From Gammaproteobacteria bacterium (lineage in GTDB: Bacteria; Pseudomonadota; Gammaproteobacteria; SZUA-152): a stretch of 11,133 bases of DNA. Made by a program: the position numbers and the translations under genes. The stretch lies in NCBI GenBank assembly GCA_024762755.1, contig JANTGX010000043.1, positions 1 to 11,133 of the forward strand. The letters are read 5' to 3'. Below, piece after piece: positions 5,629 through 11,133 of this stretch. Positions within the stretch are counted from its first letter, which is position 1. Every line of letters starts with the position of its first letter. The notes beneath the pieces were generated by a model. The model searched no databases. It had not been told where the DNA came from and was given only the letters and a program-made list of their open reading frames with translations.

Positions 5629-6399
5629 TCAGTCCTGGTTCCGGCGCGCCATAGCGGCCTTCAGCTGGGTCGCGATCTCGTCGTTTCCCTTGCTCTCGGC
5701 CACGCTGAGGGCGGTCTCCCCGTCTTCGTCCCGGGCCCGTGGGTCGGCGCCGCGCTCGAGCAGCAGGCTGACCAGTTCCGGTTTGTCGAAGGCGGCCGCC
5801 GCCATCAGTGCGGTGCGTCGTTTGAGGCCGCGGCCATTGGGGTCGACGCCATGATCCAGCAGGGCGGCGGCGATGTCGCGATGGCCGAGCCCCGAGGCCA
5901 ACAACAGCAGTTCCTCGCCGTCCTGCTTGGCCAGTGGGGGCATTCGGGCCAGCAACAGGCGGACAGTGGGGGTGTGGCCGAAGTAGACGGCATTGACCAG
6001 CGGTGAGCCACCGCTGTCGTCGCGCGCCAGGGGGTTGGCTCCGTGCTCCAGTAGCAGTTTGACCACCCCCGCGTGGCCGGCGGTGGCGGCGACGATGAGG
6101 GCGGTGGTGCCGTACTTGTCGGCGGCATCCGCCGCGGCGCCGTGCTCCAGCAACAGGTGGACGACCTCGGTATGACCCTCGGAGGCGGCCAGCATGAGGG
6201 CGCGTTTGCCCTCCGTGGTGCGCTCGTCCACGTCGACGCCGCGCTCGAGCAGGGTACGCACGACCGCCACGTCGCCCCCCTTGGCGGCGTTCATCAGCGG
6301 GGTGTAGACCTCGCGTGAGCAGGCGCCGAGGAAGAGGCCGAGCAGGAGCAGGGCCGCGGCGCGCCAGAGATCACCACGTGGAACGAAGACGCCGTCCAT
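5629..6399 (-). CDS. Ankyrin-repeat lipoprotein (second copy)
   Basis: A 256-residue exported lipoprotein. The signal peptide has a hydrophobic core (about 13-25, AAALLLLGLFLGA) and lipobox LGAC with Cys27; Ser at +2 suggests outer-membrane sorting. About seven ankyrin repeats follow from residue 31, with repeated TPLMNAAKGGD, RALMLAASEGH, TALIVAATAGH, LLLLASGLGH, TALMAAAAFDK and TALSVAESKGN helices and LLLEHGA / LLLERGAD turns. It probably acts as a periplasmic protein-binding scaffold. Its ATG shares one base with the rho stop codon (TGATG) and no Shine-Dalgarno is visible, so translation is probably coupled to rho. The open frame continues upstream antisense to nothing and out of frame with rho, so the longer reading is not the gene. 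It is related in architecture to the ankyrin lipoprotein at 3789 but longer. Partner unknown; the cytochromes next door are candidates. Confidence 0.85.
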   Translation of the reverse strand: MDGVFVPRGDLWRAAALLLLGLFLGACSREVYTPLMNAAKGGDVAVVRTLLERGVDVDERTTEGKRALMLAASEGHTEVVHLLLEHGAAADAADKYGTTALIVAATAGHAGVVKLLLEHGANPLARDDSGGSPLVNAVYFGHTPTVRLLLARMPPLAKQDGEELLLLASGLGHRDIAAALLDHGVDPNGRGLKRRTALMAAAAFDKPELVSLLLERGADPRARDEDGETALSVAESKGNDEIATQLKAAMARRNQD

Positions 6400-7655
6400 C
6401 AGCGTTTCATGGAGGCGTAGAATTCGGCGTTGGTCTTGGTCTGCTTGAGGCGGTCGAGGAGGAACTCGATGGCCGCCAGTTCGTCCATGGGGTGCAGCAA
6501 CTTGCGCAGGATCCACATCTTCTGCAACTCGTCGGGATCGGTGAGGCGTTCCTCGCGGCGGGTGCCGGAGCGGTTGATGTCGATGGCCGGATAGATGCGT
6601 TTCTCGGCGATACGCCGGTCCAGGTGCACCTCCATATTGCCGGTGCCCTTGAATTCCTCGTAGATCACGTCGTCCATGCGCGAGCCGGTATCCACCAGCG
6701 CGGTGGCGAGGATGGTCAGCGAGCCACCCTCCTCGATGTTGCGTGCGGCGCCGAAGAAGCGCTTGGGGCGGTGCAGGGCGTTGGCGTCCACGCCGCCGGT
6801 GAGTACCTTGCCCGAGGAGGGGATGACGGTGTTGTAGGCGCGCGCCAGGCGGGTGATGGAGTCGAGCAGGATCACCACGTCGCGCTTGTGCTCGACCAGG
6901 CGCTTGGCCTTCTCGATGACCATCTCGGCCACCTGCACGTGGCGCGAGGCGGGCTCGTCGAAGGTGCTCGAGACCACCTCGCCACGTACCGAGCGCTGCA
7001 TCTCGGTGACCTCTTCCGGTCGCTCGTCGATGAGCAGGACGATGAGGTAGCACTCGGGATGATTGGCGGCGATGCTCTGCGCGATGTTCTGCATCATCAT
7101 GGTCTTGCCCGACTTGGGCGGGGAGACGATGAGGCCGCGCTGTCCCTTGCCGATGGGGGAGGCGAGATCGATGACGCGGGCGGTGAGGTCTTCGGTGCTG
7201 CCATTGCCCTGTTCCATCACCAGGCGTTCGTTGGGGAACAGCGGAGTCAGATTCTCGAATGGCACCTTGTTCTTGGCATTTTCCGGCGGCTCGAAGTTGA
7301 TCAGATCGACCTTGAGCAGGGCGAAGTAGCGCTCGCCCTCCTTGGGCGGGCGGATCTTGCCGGACACGGTGTCGCCAGTGCGCAAGCTGAAGCGCCGGAT
7401 CTGGCTGGGCGAGACGTAGATGTCGTCCGGGCCGGCGAGGAAGGAGCTGTCACCCGAGCGTAGGAAGCCGAAGCCGTCCTGCAGGATCTCCAGTACGCCG
7501 TCGCCGTAGATGGACTCCCCCTTCTTGGCGTGGGCCTTGAGAATGGCGAAGATGATGTCTTGTTTGCGTGCGCGGGCCATGCCCTCGACGCCGCTTTTGC
7601 GCGCCAGCTCGATGAGTTCGGTGGCGGTCTTTTTCTTGAGTTCGGTGAGATTCAT
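6399..7655 (-). CDS. rho: Transcription termination factor Rho
   Basis: A 418-residue hexameric RNA helicase/ATPase that ends transcription at Rho-dependent sites; E. coli Rho has 419. The N-terminal helix bundle starts MNLTELKKKT. The RNA-binding cold-shock-like domain has GFGFLR at 61-66. Walker A PPKSGKT is at 179-185, Walker B VILLD at 261-265, the Q-loop/R-loop region LTGGVDANALHRPKRFFGAARN begins at 285, and the arginine-finger region GTRREE is near 364-369. The bicyclomycin-contact residues L208, M219, S266 and G337 known from E. coli are all present at the same numbers. The start at 7655 is set by homology; an in-frame GTG at 7745 would add 30 unrelated residues. No Shine-Dalgarno is visible; the ATG follows an A/C-rich leader. 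It lies downstream of trxA, as in E. coli, and overlaps the second ankyrin gene by 1 bp. Confidence 0.98.
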   Translation of the reverse strand: MNLTELKKKTATELIELARKSGVEGMARARKQDIIFAILKAHAKKGESIYGDGVLEILQDGFGFLRSGDSSFLAGPDDIYVSPSQIRRFSLRTGDTVSGKIRPPKEGERYFALLKVDLINFEPPENAKNKVPFENLTPLFPNERLVMEQGNGSTEDLTARVIDLASPIGKGQRGLIVSPPKSGKTMMMQNIAQSIAANHPECYLIVLLIDERPEEVTEMQRSVRGEVVSSTFDEPASRHVQVAEMVIEKAKRLVEHKRDVVILLDSITRLARAYNTVIPSSGKVLTGGVDANALHRPKRFFGAARNIEEGGSLTILATALVDTGSRMDDVIYEEFKGTGNMEVHLDRRIAEKRIYPAIDINRSGTRREERLTDPDELQKMWILRKLLHPMDELAAIEFLLDRLKQTKTNAEFYASMKR

Positions 7656-7680
7656 GGTTGTTTTTGCTTTACTTGCGTGT

Positions 7681-7800
7681 GGATGGGAGCTGAATGGCTG
7701 TGCAGGAAATTCAGGGGTGGCCGTTCTGTTGAACGCACACGACACGGGCGAGAGAGGGCGCGTGGTGTGATGTGAAAGGCTTTTTGAGGATGCGCCGGAT
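7681..7800 (-). promoter_or_regulatory. C-rich, G-poor rho leader (rut-like autoregulatory region)
   Basis: In the mRNA sense (minus strand) this 120-nt part of the rho 5' region has 50 C and only 20 G by direct count, although the surrounding genome is GC-rich with balanced C and G. It contains many YC dinucleotides in unstructured context, for example CATCACACCACGCGCCCTCT and CAGCTCCCATCCACACGC. Such C>G bubbles are the hallmark of Rho utilisation sites. In E. coli rho is autoregulated by Rho-dependent termination in its own leader, so the same role is inferred here. The leader between the trxA stop and the rho ATG is 231 bp in total and holds no other gene. Confidence 0.6.
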
Positions 7801-7851
7801 CTTGGCGCGGGGTCGAACGTTGTAAACTTTTGCGCGCTAAACTAGCACGAT

Positions 7852-7882
7852 CATGGGGCGCCGTCTAGTACGACGCCCCATG
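7852..7882 (-). terminator. Strong hairpin just downstream of trxA, without U-tract
   Basis: The arms CATGGGGCG (7852-7860) and CGCCCCATG (7874-7882) pair perfectly over 9 bp. The stem continues after a 2-nt bulge with GTC/GAC and closes a TAGTAC loop. It lies 4 nt after the trxA stop codon. Neither strand has a T-run after the stem, so it is not a canonical intrinsic terminator. It may instead mark a processed 3' end, stabilise trxA mRNA, or act with Rho in the adjacent leader. Confidence 0.45.
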
Positions 7883-7886
7883 CCCT

Positions 7887-8213
7887 TCAAATGTTGCTGT
7901 CGAGGAAGGCGGTGAGCTGTGATTTGGACACGGCGCCGACCTTGGTGGCCTCTACATTGCCGTTCTTGAACAACATCAGGGTGGGGATGCCGCGGATGCC
8001 GTACTTGGGCGGAGTGGCCGGGTTTTCGTCGATGTTCAGCTTGGCGACCTTGACCTTGCCTTTGTATTCTTCAGCGATCTCATCGAGGATGGGGGCGATC
8101 ATTTTGCAGGGGCCGCACCAGTCGGCCCAATAATCGACCAGGACCGGTATGTCGGCGTTGAGAACCTCTTCTTCGAAGGAATCGTCGGAGAGGTAGACGA
8201 TGTTTCCACTCAC
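7887..8213 (-). CDS. trxA: Thioredoxin 1
   Basis: A 108-residue cytoplasmic thioredoxin, a general dithiol reductant kept reduced by thioredoxin reductase. The active site WCGPC is at residues 32-36, the buried acid D27 precedes it (VDYWADWCGPCK), and the cis-proline motif GIPT is at 75-78. The length equals E. coli TrxA. The start is GTG at 8213, preceded by GGGAG (8223-8227) about 9 nt upstream; no ATG fits. A weak -10 (CATAAT, plus 8239-8244) lies upstream without a good -35. The gene is divergent from rhlB (169 bp between starts) and is followed by the rho leader, the order found in E. coli. Nothing in the sequence suggests altered function; residues 66-69 read ATPP instead of the common GTAP/ATAP. 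Confidence 0.97.
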   Translation of the reverse strand: MSGNIVYLSDDSFEEEVLNADIPVLVDYWADWCGPCKMIAPILDEIAEEYKGKVKVAKLNIDENPATPPKYGIRGIPTLMLFKNGNVEATKVGAVSKSQLTAFLDSNI

Positions 8214-8344
8214 GTGATGGATCTCCCGTTGTTATAAAATTATGGTTGTTGCGGCAGAGGCCTGGCGCTTTCCCGTATGTTGGGACATTTCAGCCTAATA
8301 TGCCGGCGAATTCAAGTCTATTTGCGTCGCTGCGGCCCGTCGCG

Positions 8345-8374
8345 CGCCCGCCATCGGGCGATCTTTGGTATGCT
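8345..8374 (+). promoter_or_regulatory. GC hairpin plus extended -10 immediately upstream of rhlB
   Basis: CGCCCG (8345-8350) and CGGGCG (8355-8360) form a perfect 6-bp inverted repeat with a CCAT loop, occupying the place of a -35 box. It is followed by TGGTATGCT (8366-8374), an extended -10 (TGn plus TATGCT). Transcription would begin about 8379-8383, leaving at most a few nucleotides before the ATG at 8383, which also lacks a Shine-Dalgarno sequence. The symmetrical element could be a protein site or simply a chance GC repeat. Confidence 0.35.
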
Positions 8375-8382
8375 GTGCGGCC

Positions 8383-9654
8383 ATGTCAGACACACATCTT
8401 TCCGAAGTTTCTTTCTCCTCGCTGGGGTTGCACGAGGCACTCGTCAGCGGCGTGGCCGCCGCGGGATTCTCCCACTGTACACCGATTCAGGCCGAGACGT
8501 TGCCCCTGGCCCTGCAGGGCCAGGACGTCCTCGGTCAGGCGCAGACCGGTACCGGCAAGACCGCGGCCTTCCTCCTCGCGGTGTTGCATCGCCTGTTGAG
8601 CGAGCCCGCCGTTACCGGGCGGCGAGCGAATCAGCCGCGTGCCTTCATCCTGGCCCCCACCCGTGAGTTGGCGATCCAGATCCACAAGGATGCCCTGGCC
8701 TTGGCCGGGCGTACCGATCTACAGATTCGCGTGGTCTACGGAGGCTCCGGCTACGAGCAGCAGCGCAGCGATCTACAGGCCGGGGTGGACATCCTCATCG
8801 GCACGCCCGGTCGTCTCATCGACTACTTCAAGCAACACGTCTACGACCTCAAGGCCGTGCAGGCGATGGTCCTTGACGAGGCCGACCGCATGTTCGACCT
8901 CGGCTTCATCAAGGACATTCGCTATCTGCTGCGGCGCATGCCGCCACCGGATCGGCGCCTCAACATGCTGTTCTCCGCCACCCTGCCCCTGCGGGTCACC
9001 GAGCTGGCCTATGAGCACATGAACAAGGCGCAGACGGTGAGCATCGAGTCGGAGCGCCGCACCGCGGACAAGATCACCGAGGTGCTCTACGCCCCGGGCA
9101 ACGAGGAAAAGATTCCCCTGTTGCTCGGTCTGCTGCGCCACATGCAGGCCCAGCGCAGCATCGTCTTCGTCAATACCAAGCGCGCCGCCGAGCGGGTGTG
9201 GGGCTATCTCGAGGCCAATGGCTTCAAGGCAGCGGTGCTCTCGGGCGATGTTCCGCAAAAGAAGCGCATTCAACTGCTGGAGCAATTCCAGCGCGGTGAG
9301 CTGCCGGTGATGGTGGCCACCGATGTGGCGGCGCGCGGGTTGCACATCCCCGATGTCAGCCACGTCATCAACTACGATCTGCCACAGGATGCCGAGGACT
9401 ATGTGCACCGCATCGGCCGCACGGCGCGGGCCGGGGCCAGTGGCGACGCCATCAGCTTTGCCTGCGAGGAATACGCCTTCTCCCTCGGCGAGATCGAGGC
9501 CTACATCGGTTACGAGATCCCGCGTGGGCGCATCCGCGGCGAGTTGCTGGTGGATGAGGTCAAGCCGCGGGTACGCCTGCCGCGCAAGCCGCGCGTGGAG
9601 GGTGGTCGTCGCCAAGGGCGGGGGGGAGGACGGCGGCGCCCGTCGCGCTCATGA
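8383..9654 (+). CDS. rhlB: ATP-dependent RNA helicase RhlB (DEAD-box)
   Basis: A 423-residue DEAD-box helicase; E. coli RhlB, the RNA degradosome helicase that unwinds mRNA for RNase E/PNPase, has 421. Motifs in order: Q motif GFSHCTPIQ (28-36), I AQTGTGKT (53-60), Ia PTRELA (92-97), Ib TPGR (141-144), II DEAD (165-168), III SAT (198-200), IV FVNT (262-265), V ATDVAARG (312-319) and VI HRIGRTAR (342-349). RhlB-like features are the N-terminus MSDTHLS, NQPRAFILAPTRELAIQIH, LDEADRMFDLGFIKDIRYLLRRMPP, HIPDVSHVINYDLP and CEEYA. The tail (396-423) is Arg/Gly-rich and basic, suited to RNA contact. The start ATG 8383 matches E. coli RhlB. The divergent arrangement with trxA-rho is as in enteric bacteria and supports rhlB over other DEAD-box paralogues such as rhlE. 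Confidence 0.93.
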   Translation: MSDTHLSEVSFSSLGLHEALVSGVAAAGFSHCTPIQAETLPLALQGQDVLGQAQTGTGKTAAFLLAVLHRLLSEPAVTGRRANQPRAFILAPTRELAIQIHKDALALAGRTDLQIRVVYGGSGYEQQRSDLQAGVDILIGTPGRLIDYFKQHVYDLKAVQAMVLDEADRMFDLGFIKDIRYLLRRMPPPDRRLNMLFSATLPLRVTELAYEHMNKAQTVSIESERRTADKITEVLYAPGNEEKIPLLLGLLRHMQAQRSIVFVNTKRAAERVWGYLEANGFKAAVLSGDVPQKKRIQLLEQFQRGELPVMVATDVAARGLHIPDVSHVINYDLPQDAEDYVHRIGRTARAGASGDAISFACEEYAFSLGEIEAYIGYEIPRGRIRGELLVDEVKPRVRLPRKPRVEGGRRQGRGGGRRRPSRS

Positions 9655-9676
9655 ACCGGGAGCGGCCTCAGCCGGT
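9655..9676. terminator. Possible bidirectional hairpin between convergent rhlB and the diguanylate cyclase gene
   Basis: ACCGGGAG (9655-9662) pairs with CTC-AG-CCGGT (9667-9676): eight base pairs with a 2-nt bulge and a CGGC loop. It starts right after the rhlB stop codon and covers the last codons of the cyclase gene. No T-run follows on either strand, so it is at best a weak or Rho-assisted end. Confidence 0.3.
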
Positions 9677-10819
9677 GTGCGAACGAGAGTCGCTGGCGAG
9701 GGGCGTCACCGACGCGCTGGCACGAGGTTCTTCGGCGGCCACCACCCGGTTGCGGCCGCTGTTCTTGGCCTGATAGAGGGCCTGGTCGGCGCGATCCACC
9801 AAGGCCTCGGCGGCGACGTCACCGCGCTCCGCCGGGGGTAGGCTGGAGACGCCGATGGAGATGGTGGCAAACAGCGCCGAGTCCGCCTCGTCCAGTTCGA
9901 AACGGTAGGCCTCGATGGCGGCGCGAATGCGCTCGGCGATCTCCAGGGCCTTCTCTTTGCGCGCATTGACCAACAGGGCGGCGAATTCCTCGCCGCCATA
10001 CCGGCCCAGCACGTCCGTGCTGCGCAACTGTTCCCGAATCAGACCGGCCACGGTGCTCAGCACGCGGTCACCCACGCGGTGGCCGTAGCGGTCGTTGATG
10101 CCCTTGAAACGGTCGATGTCGAGAAACAGGCAGGCCAGGGGCTCACCGGAACGCCCGGCGCGCGCCACCTCCTCGCCCAGACGCTGGTCGAAGAAGCGCC
10201 GGTTGTTGACGCCGGTGAGGGAGTCGGTCAGGCCGACGCGCTTGAGCCGTTCGTGGTTGGCGGCGTTTTCCAGACAGATGGCGACGATGGTGGCCAGACG
10301 CTGGAGGAAGTCGGTGGCCGAGCCCGCGACGAAACGCTCCGGATCGCGGCTGCCTAGGTTGAGGCTGCCGATCAGTTCGCCATAGCGCACCAGCGGCAGC
10401 AGGGCGACACTGCTCGGTTCGACCGTGGGTGGGAACAGGCCGTGGTGCTCGGTCGTACGGAAGGGGCCGAGCCGGGCCTCGAGGGAGACACCATAGAGGC
10501 CGTCCAGAACGTCGGTGTCGGCGAGAAAGTGCAGGTTGTCGAAGTCGTCCAGACGCACCCCTTCTTCCTCGAGGATGCGTTGGATCTCATAGCCGGGGTC
10601 GTGCAGGGTCAGGCTGACCACGTCCAGGCCGAAGGCGGTGCGGTAGTTGTACAACACGCGTTGCACCAGTTCGGAGAGGGAGGGGGTGCTGATCAGGCGC
10701 AGTTCCTGTTCCTGAAAGCGGCGCATCTTCTGCTCGTTCTCCCGCGCCTGGCTGAGGAAGGCCCGCAGCTTGCGCCGGAGTTGCTGGTTCTCGCGGTAGA
10801 GGTCACTCTCGCTGGTCAT
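9668..10819 (-). CDS. GAF/DUF484-GGDEF diguanylate cyclase
   Basis: A 383-residue signalling protein that makes cyclic di-GMP from two GTP. Residues 6-45 are a charged, Gln/Arg/Glu-rich helix, likely coiled coil (LYRENQQLRRKLRAFL). Residues 46-190 form a GAF/DUF484-like sensor domain (VVSLTLHDPGYE, LPLVRYGELIGSLNLGS). The GGDEF domain spans about 193-360: LTDSLTGVNNRRFF, FLDIDRFKGINDRYGH, the active-site GGEEF at 275-279 and an RSTD inhibitory I-site (266-269) five residues before it, so it should be active and feedback-inhibited. No signal peptide or membrane helix; cytosolic. The start at 10819 is favoured over the ATG at 10897 because the 26 extra codons use atypical triplets (AGA, CGA, TCA, ACA) and look non-coding. 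However, 10897 lies only 2 nt from the upstream HDOD stop, so coupling there is possible. The sensed signal is unknown. Confidence 0.9.
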   Translation of the reverse strand: MTSESDLYRENQQLRRKLRAFLSQARENEQKMRRFQEQELRLISTPSLSELVQRVLYNYRTAFGLDVVSLTLHDPGYEIQRILEEEGVRLDDFDNLHFLADTDVLDGLYGVSLEARLGPFRTTEHHGLFPPTVEPSSVALLPLVRYGELIGSLNLGSRDPERFVAGSATDFLQRLATIVAICLENAANHERLKRVGLTDSLTGVNNRRFFDQRLGEEVARAGRSGEPLACLFLDIDRFKGINDRYGHRVGDRVLSTVAGLIREQLRSTDVLGRYGGEEFAALLVNARKEKALEIAERIRAAIEAYRFELDEADSALFATISIGVSSLPPAERGDVAAEALVDRADQALYQAKNSGRNRVVAAEEPRASASVTPLASDSRSHTG

Positions 10820-10899
10820 GCTGTCGCCATGTGCGCTGTCTCTTTCTGTGAGTGCCCGTGATGGCGGGGAGTTCCATCGGCCAGCCGTGCGGGACATGC

Positions 10900-11133
10900 T
10901 CAGGCCACCAGTTGCCGGGCCATGGCATCCAGGGCCTCGCGGCTCTCGATGAGCTGCTCCAGCGTGCGCACGGCCTGCTCCTCGCTCAGTCCCAGGGCGG
11001 CGAGGGAGGCCGCGGGCAGCTCGCTGCTGTCGGCATCGCCGATCTCGTGGCCCTTGAGCAGGGCATCGCTGATCAACAACAGGTGGACGTAACTGGCATG
11101 GGGGCCGTTGTAGGCCGGATTGTGGTGTTCACG
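10900..11133 (-). CDS. HDOD-domain signalling protein, C-terminus (partial)
   Basis: The last 77 codons plus stop of a gene entering from the right edge. The fragment begins REHHNPAYNGPHASYVHLLL, continues ISDALLKGHEIGDADSSELP and ends LGLSEEQAVRTLEQLIESRE then ALDAMARQLVA. EHHxPxYxGxHxxYVxLL-ISDxLLKxxxIGD is typical of the C-terminal part of HDOD domains, a catalytically degenerate relative of HD phosphohydrolases found in bacterial regulators. No catalytic HD pair is visible in the fragment. The gene ends 2 nt before the first possible ATG of the diguanylate cyclase gene, so the two are very likely co-transcribed, a common pairing in cyclic-di-GMP signalling. Only the tail is seen, so the full domain layout is unknown. 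Confidence 0.65.
   Translation of the reverse strand, partial: REHHNPAYNGPHASYVHLLLISDALLKGHEIGDADSSELPAASLAALGLSEEQAVRTLEQLIESREALDAMARQLVA

Noticed and set aside
6399..7053. N-terminal extension of the second ankyrin protein to 474 residues
   Set aside because: The extra part is rho read out of frame, Arg/Pro/His-rich. The ATG at 6399 gives a proper lipoprotein signal.
6315..7463. Long open frame of 382 codons on the plus strand antisense to rho and the ankyrin gene
   Set aside because: Rho on the other strand is unmistakable; the antisense frame is a product of GC-rich codon bias, with low-complexity Gly/Ala/His/Val composition and no recognisable domain.
7656..7745. Thirty-residue in-frame N-terminal extension of Rho from a GTG at 7745
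   Set aside because: Rho proteins start MNLTELK at 7655. The extension has no Shine-Dalgarno and lies in the C-rich leader.
7837..7881. Fourteen-codon minus-strand ORF (MGRRTRR...) as a rhoL-like leader peptide
   Set aside because: It is formed by the hairpin arms, has no properly spaced ribosome site and no resemblance that I can support to a leader peptide.
8773..9615. 280-codon minus-strand frame antisense to rhlB
   Set aside because: All helicase motifs lie in the plus frame; the antisense frame shows no domain or ribosome site.

Overview
The window looks like high-GC chromosomal DNA from a gammaproteobacterium. The strongest argument is the core block rhlB / trxA-rho, in which rhlB diverges from trxA and rho follows trxA, as in E. 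coli. The FAD-dependent glycine oxidase ThiO (instead of ThiH), an HDOD/GGDEF pair and multiheme c-type lipoproteins point to an aerobic or respiratory-flexible lineage, perhaps Chromatiales-like. That placement is inference; no 16S rRNA gene or other taxonomic marker is present.

Layout from left to right. 1-143 (-): N-terminus of a membrane-anchored flavin disulfide-reductase-type enzyme, divergent from a small conserved hypothetical gene (289-573, +). 605-680 (-): tRNA-Thr(CGU) with encoded CCA and its own promoter. 773-1180 (-): a cysteine-free, Irr/PerR-like Fur-family regulator. 1326-3645 (-): a three-gene unit of zinc-ribbon membrane protein, ketohexokinase-like PfkB kinase and ThiO, with a 5-bp gap and then a 4-bp overlap.

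3789-6399 is the accessory and most unusual part. An ankyrin-repeat lipoprotein is followed by two tandem triheme c7-type cytochrome lipoproteins that overlap by 4 bp. A second ankyrin lipoprotein, on the opposite strand, ends 3 bp from the second cytochrome and is fused by a TGATG junction to the 3' end of rho. The block looks like an envelope electron-transfer module bracketed by ankyrin lipoproteins, one of which shares the transcript of a core termination factor.

6399-9654: rho, trxA and divergent rhlB. The rho leader is strongly C-rich and G-poor in the mRNA sense (50 C, 20 G in 120 nt), as expected for Rho-dependent autoregulation. 9668-11133 (-): a GAF/DUF484-GGDEF diguanylate cyclase preceded by the C-terminus of an HDOD protein.

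Coding density is high. Hairpins are visible after trxA and between rhlB and the cyclase gene, but none has a U-tract, so canonical intrinsic terminators were not seen anywhere in the window. Many starts are GTG: the first ankyrin gene, both cytochromes and trxA.
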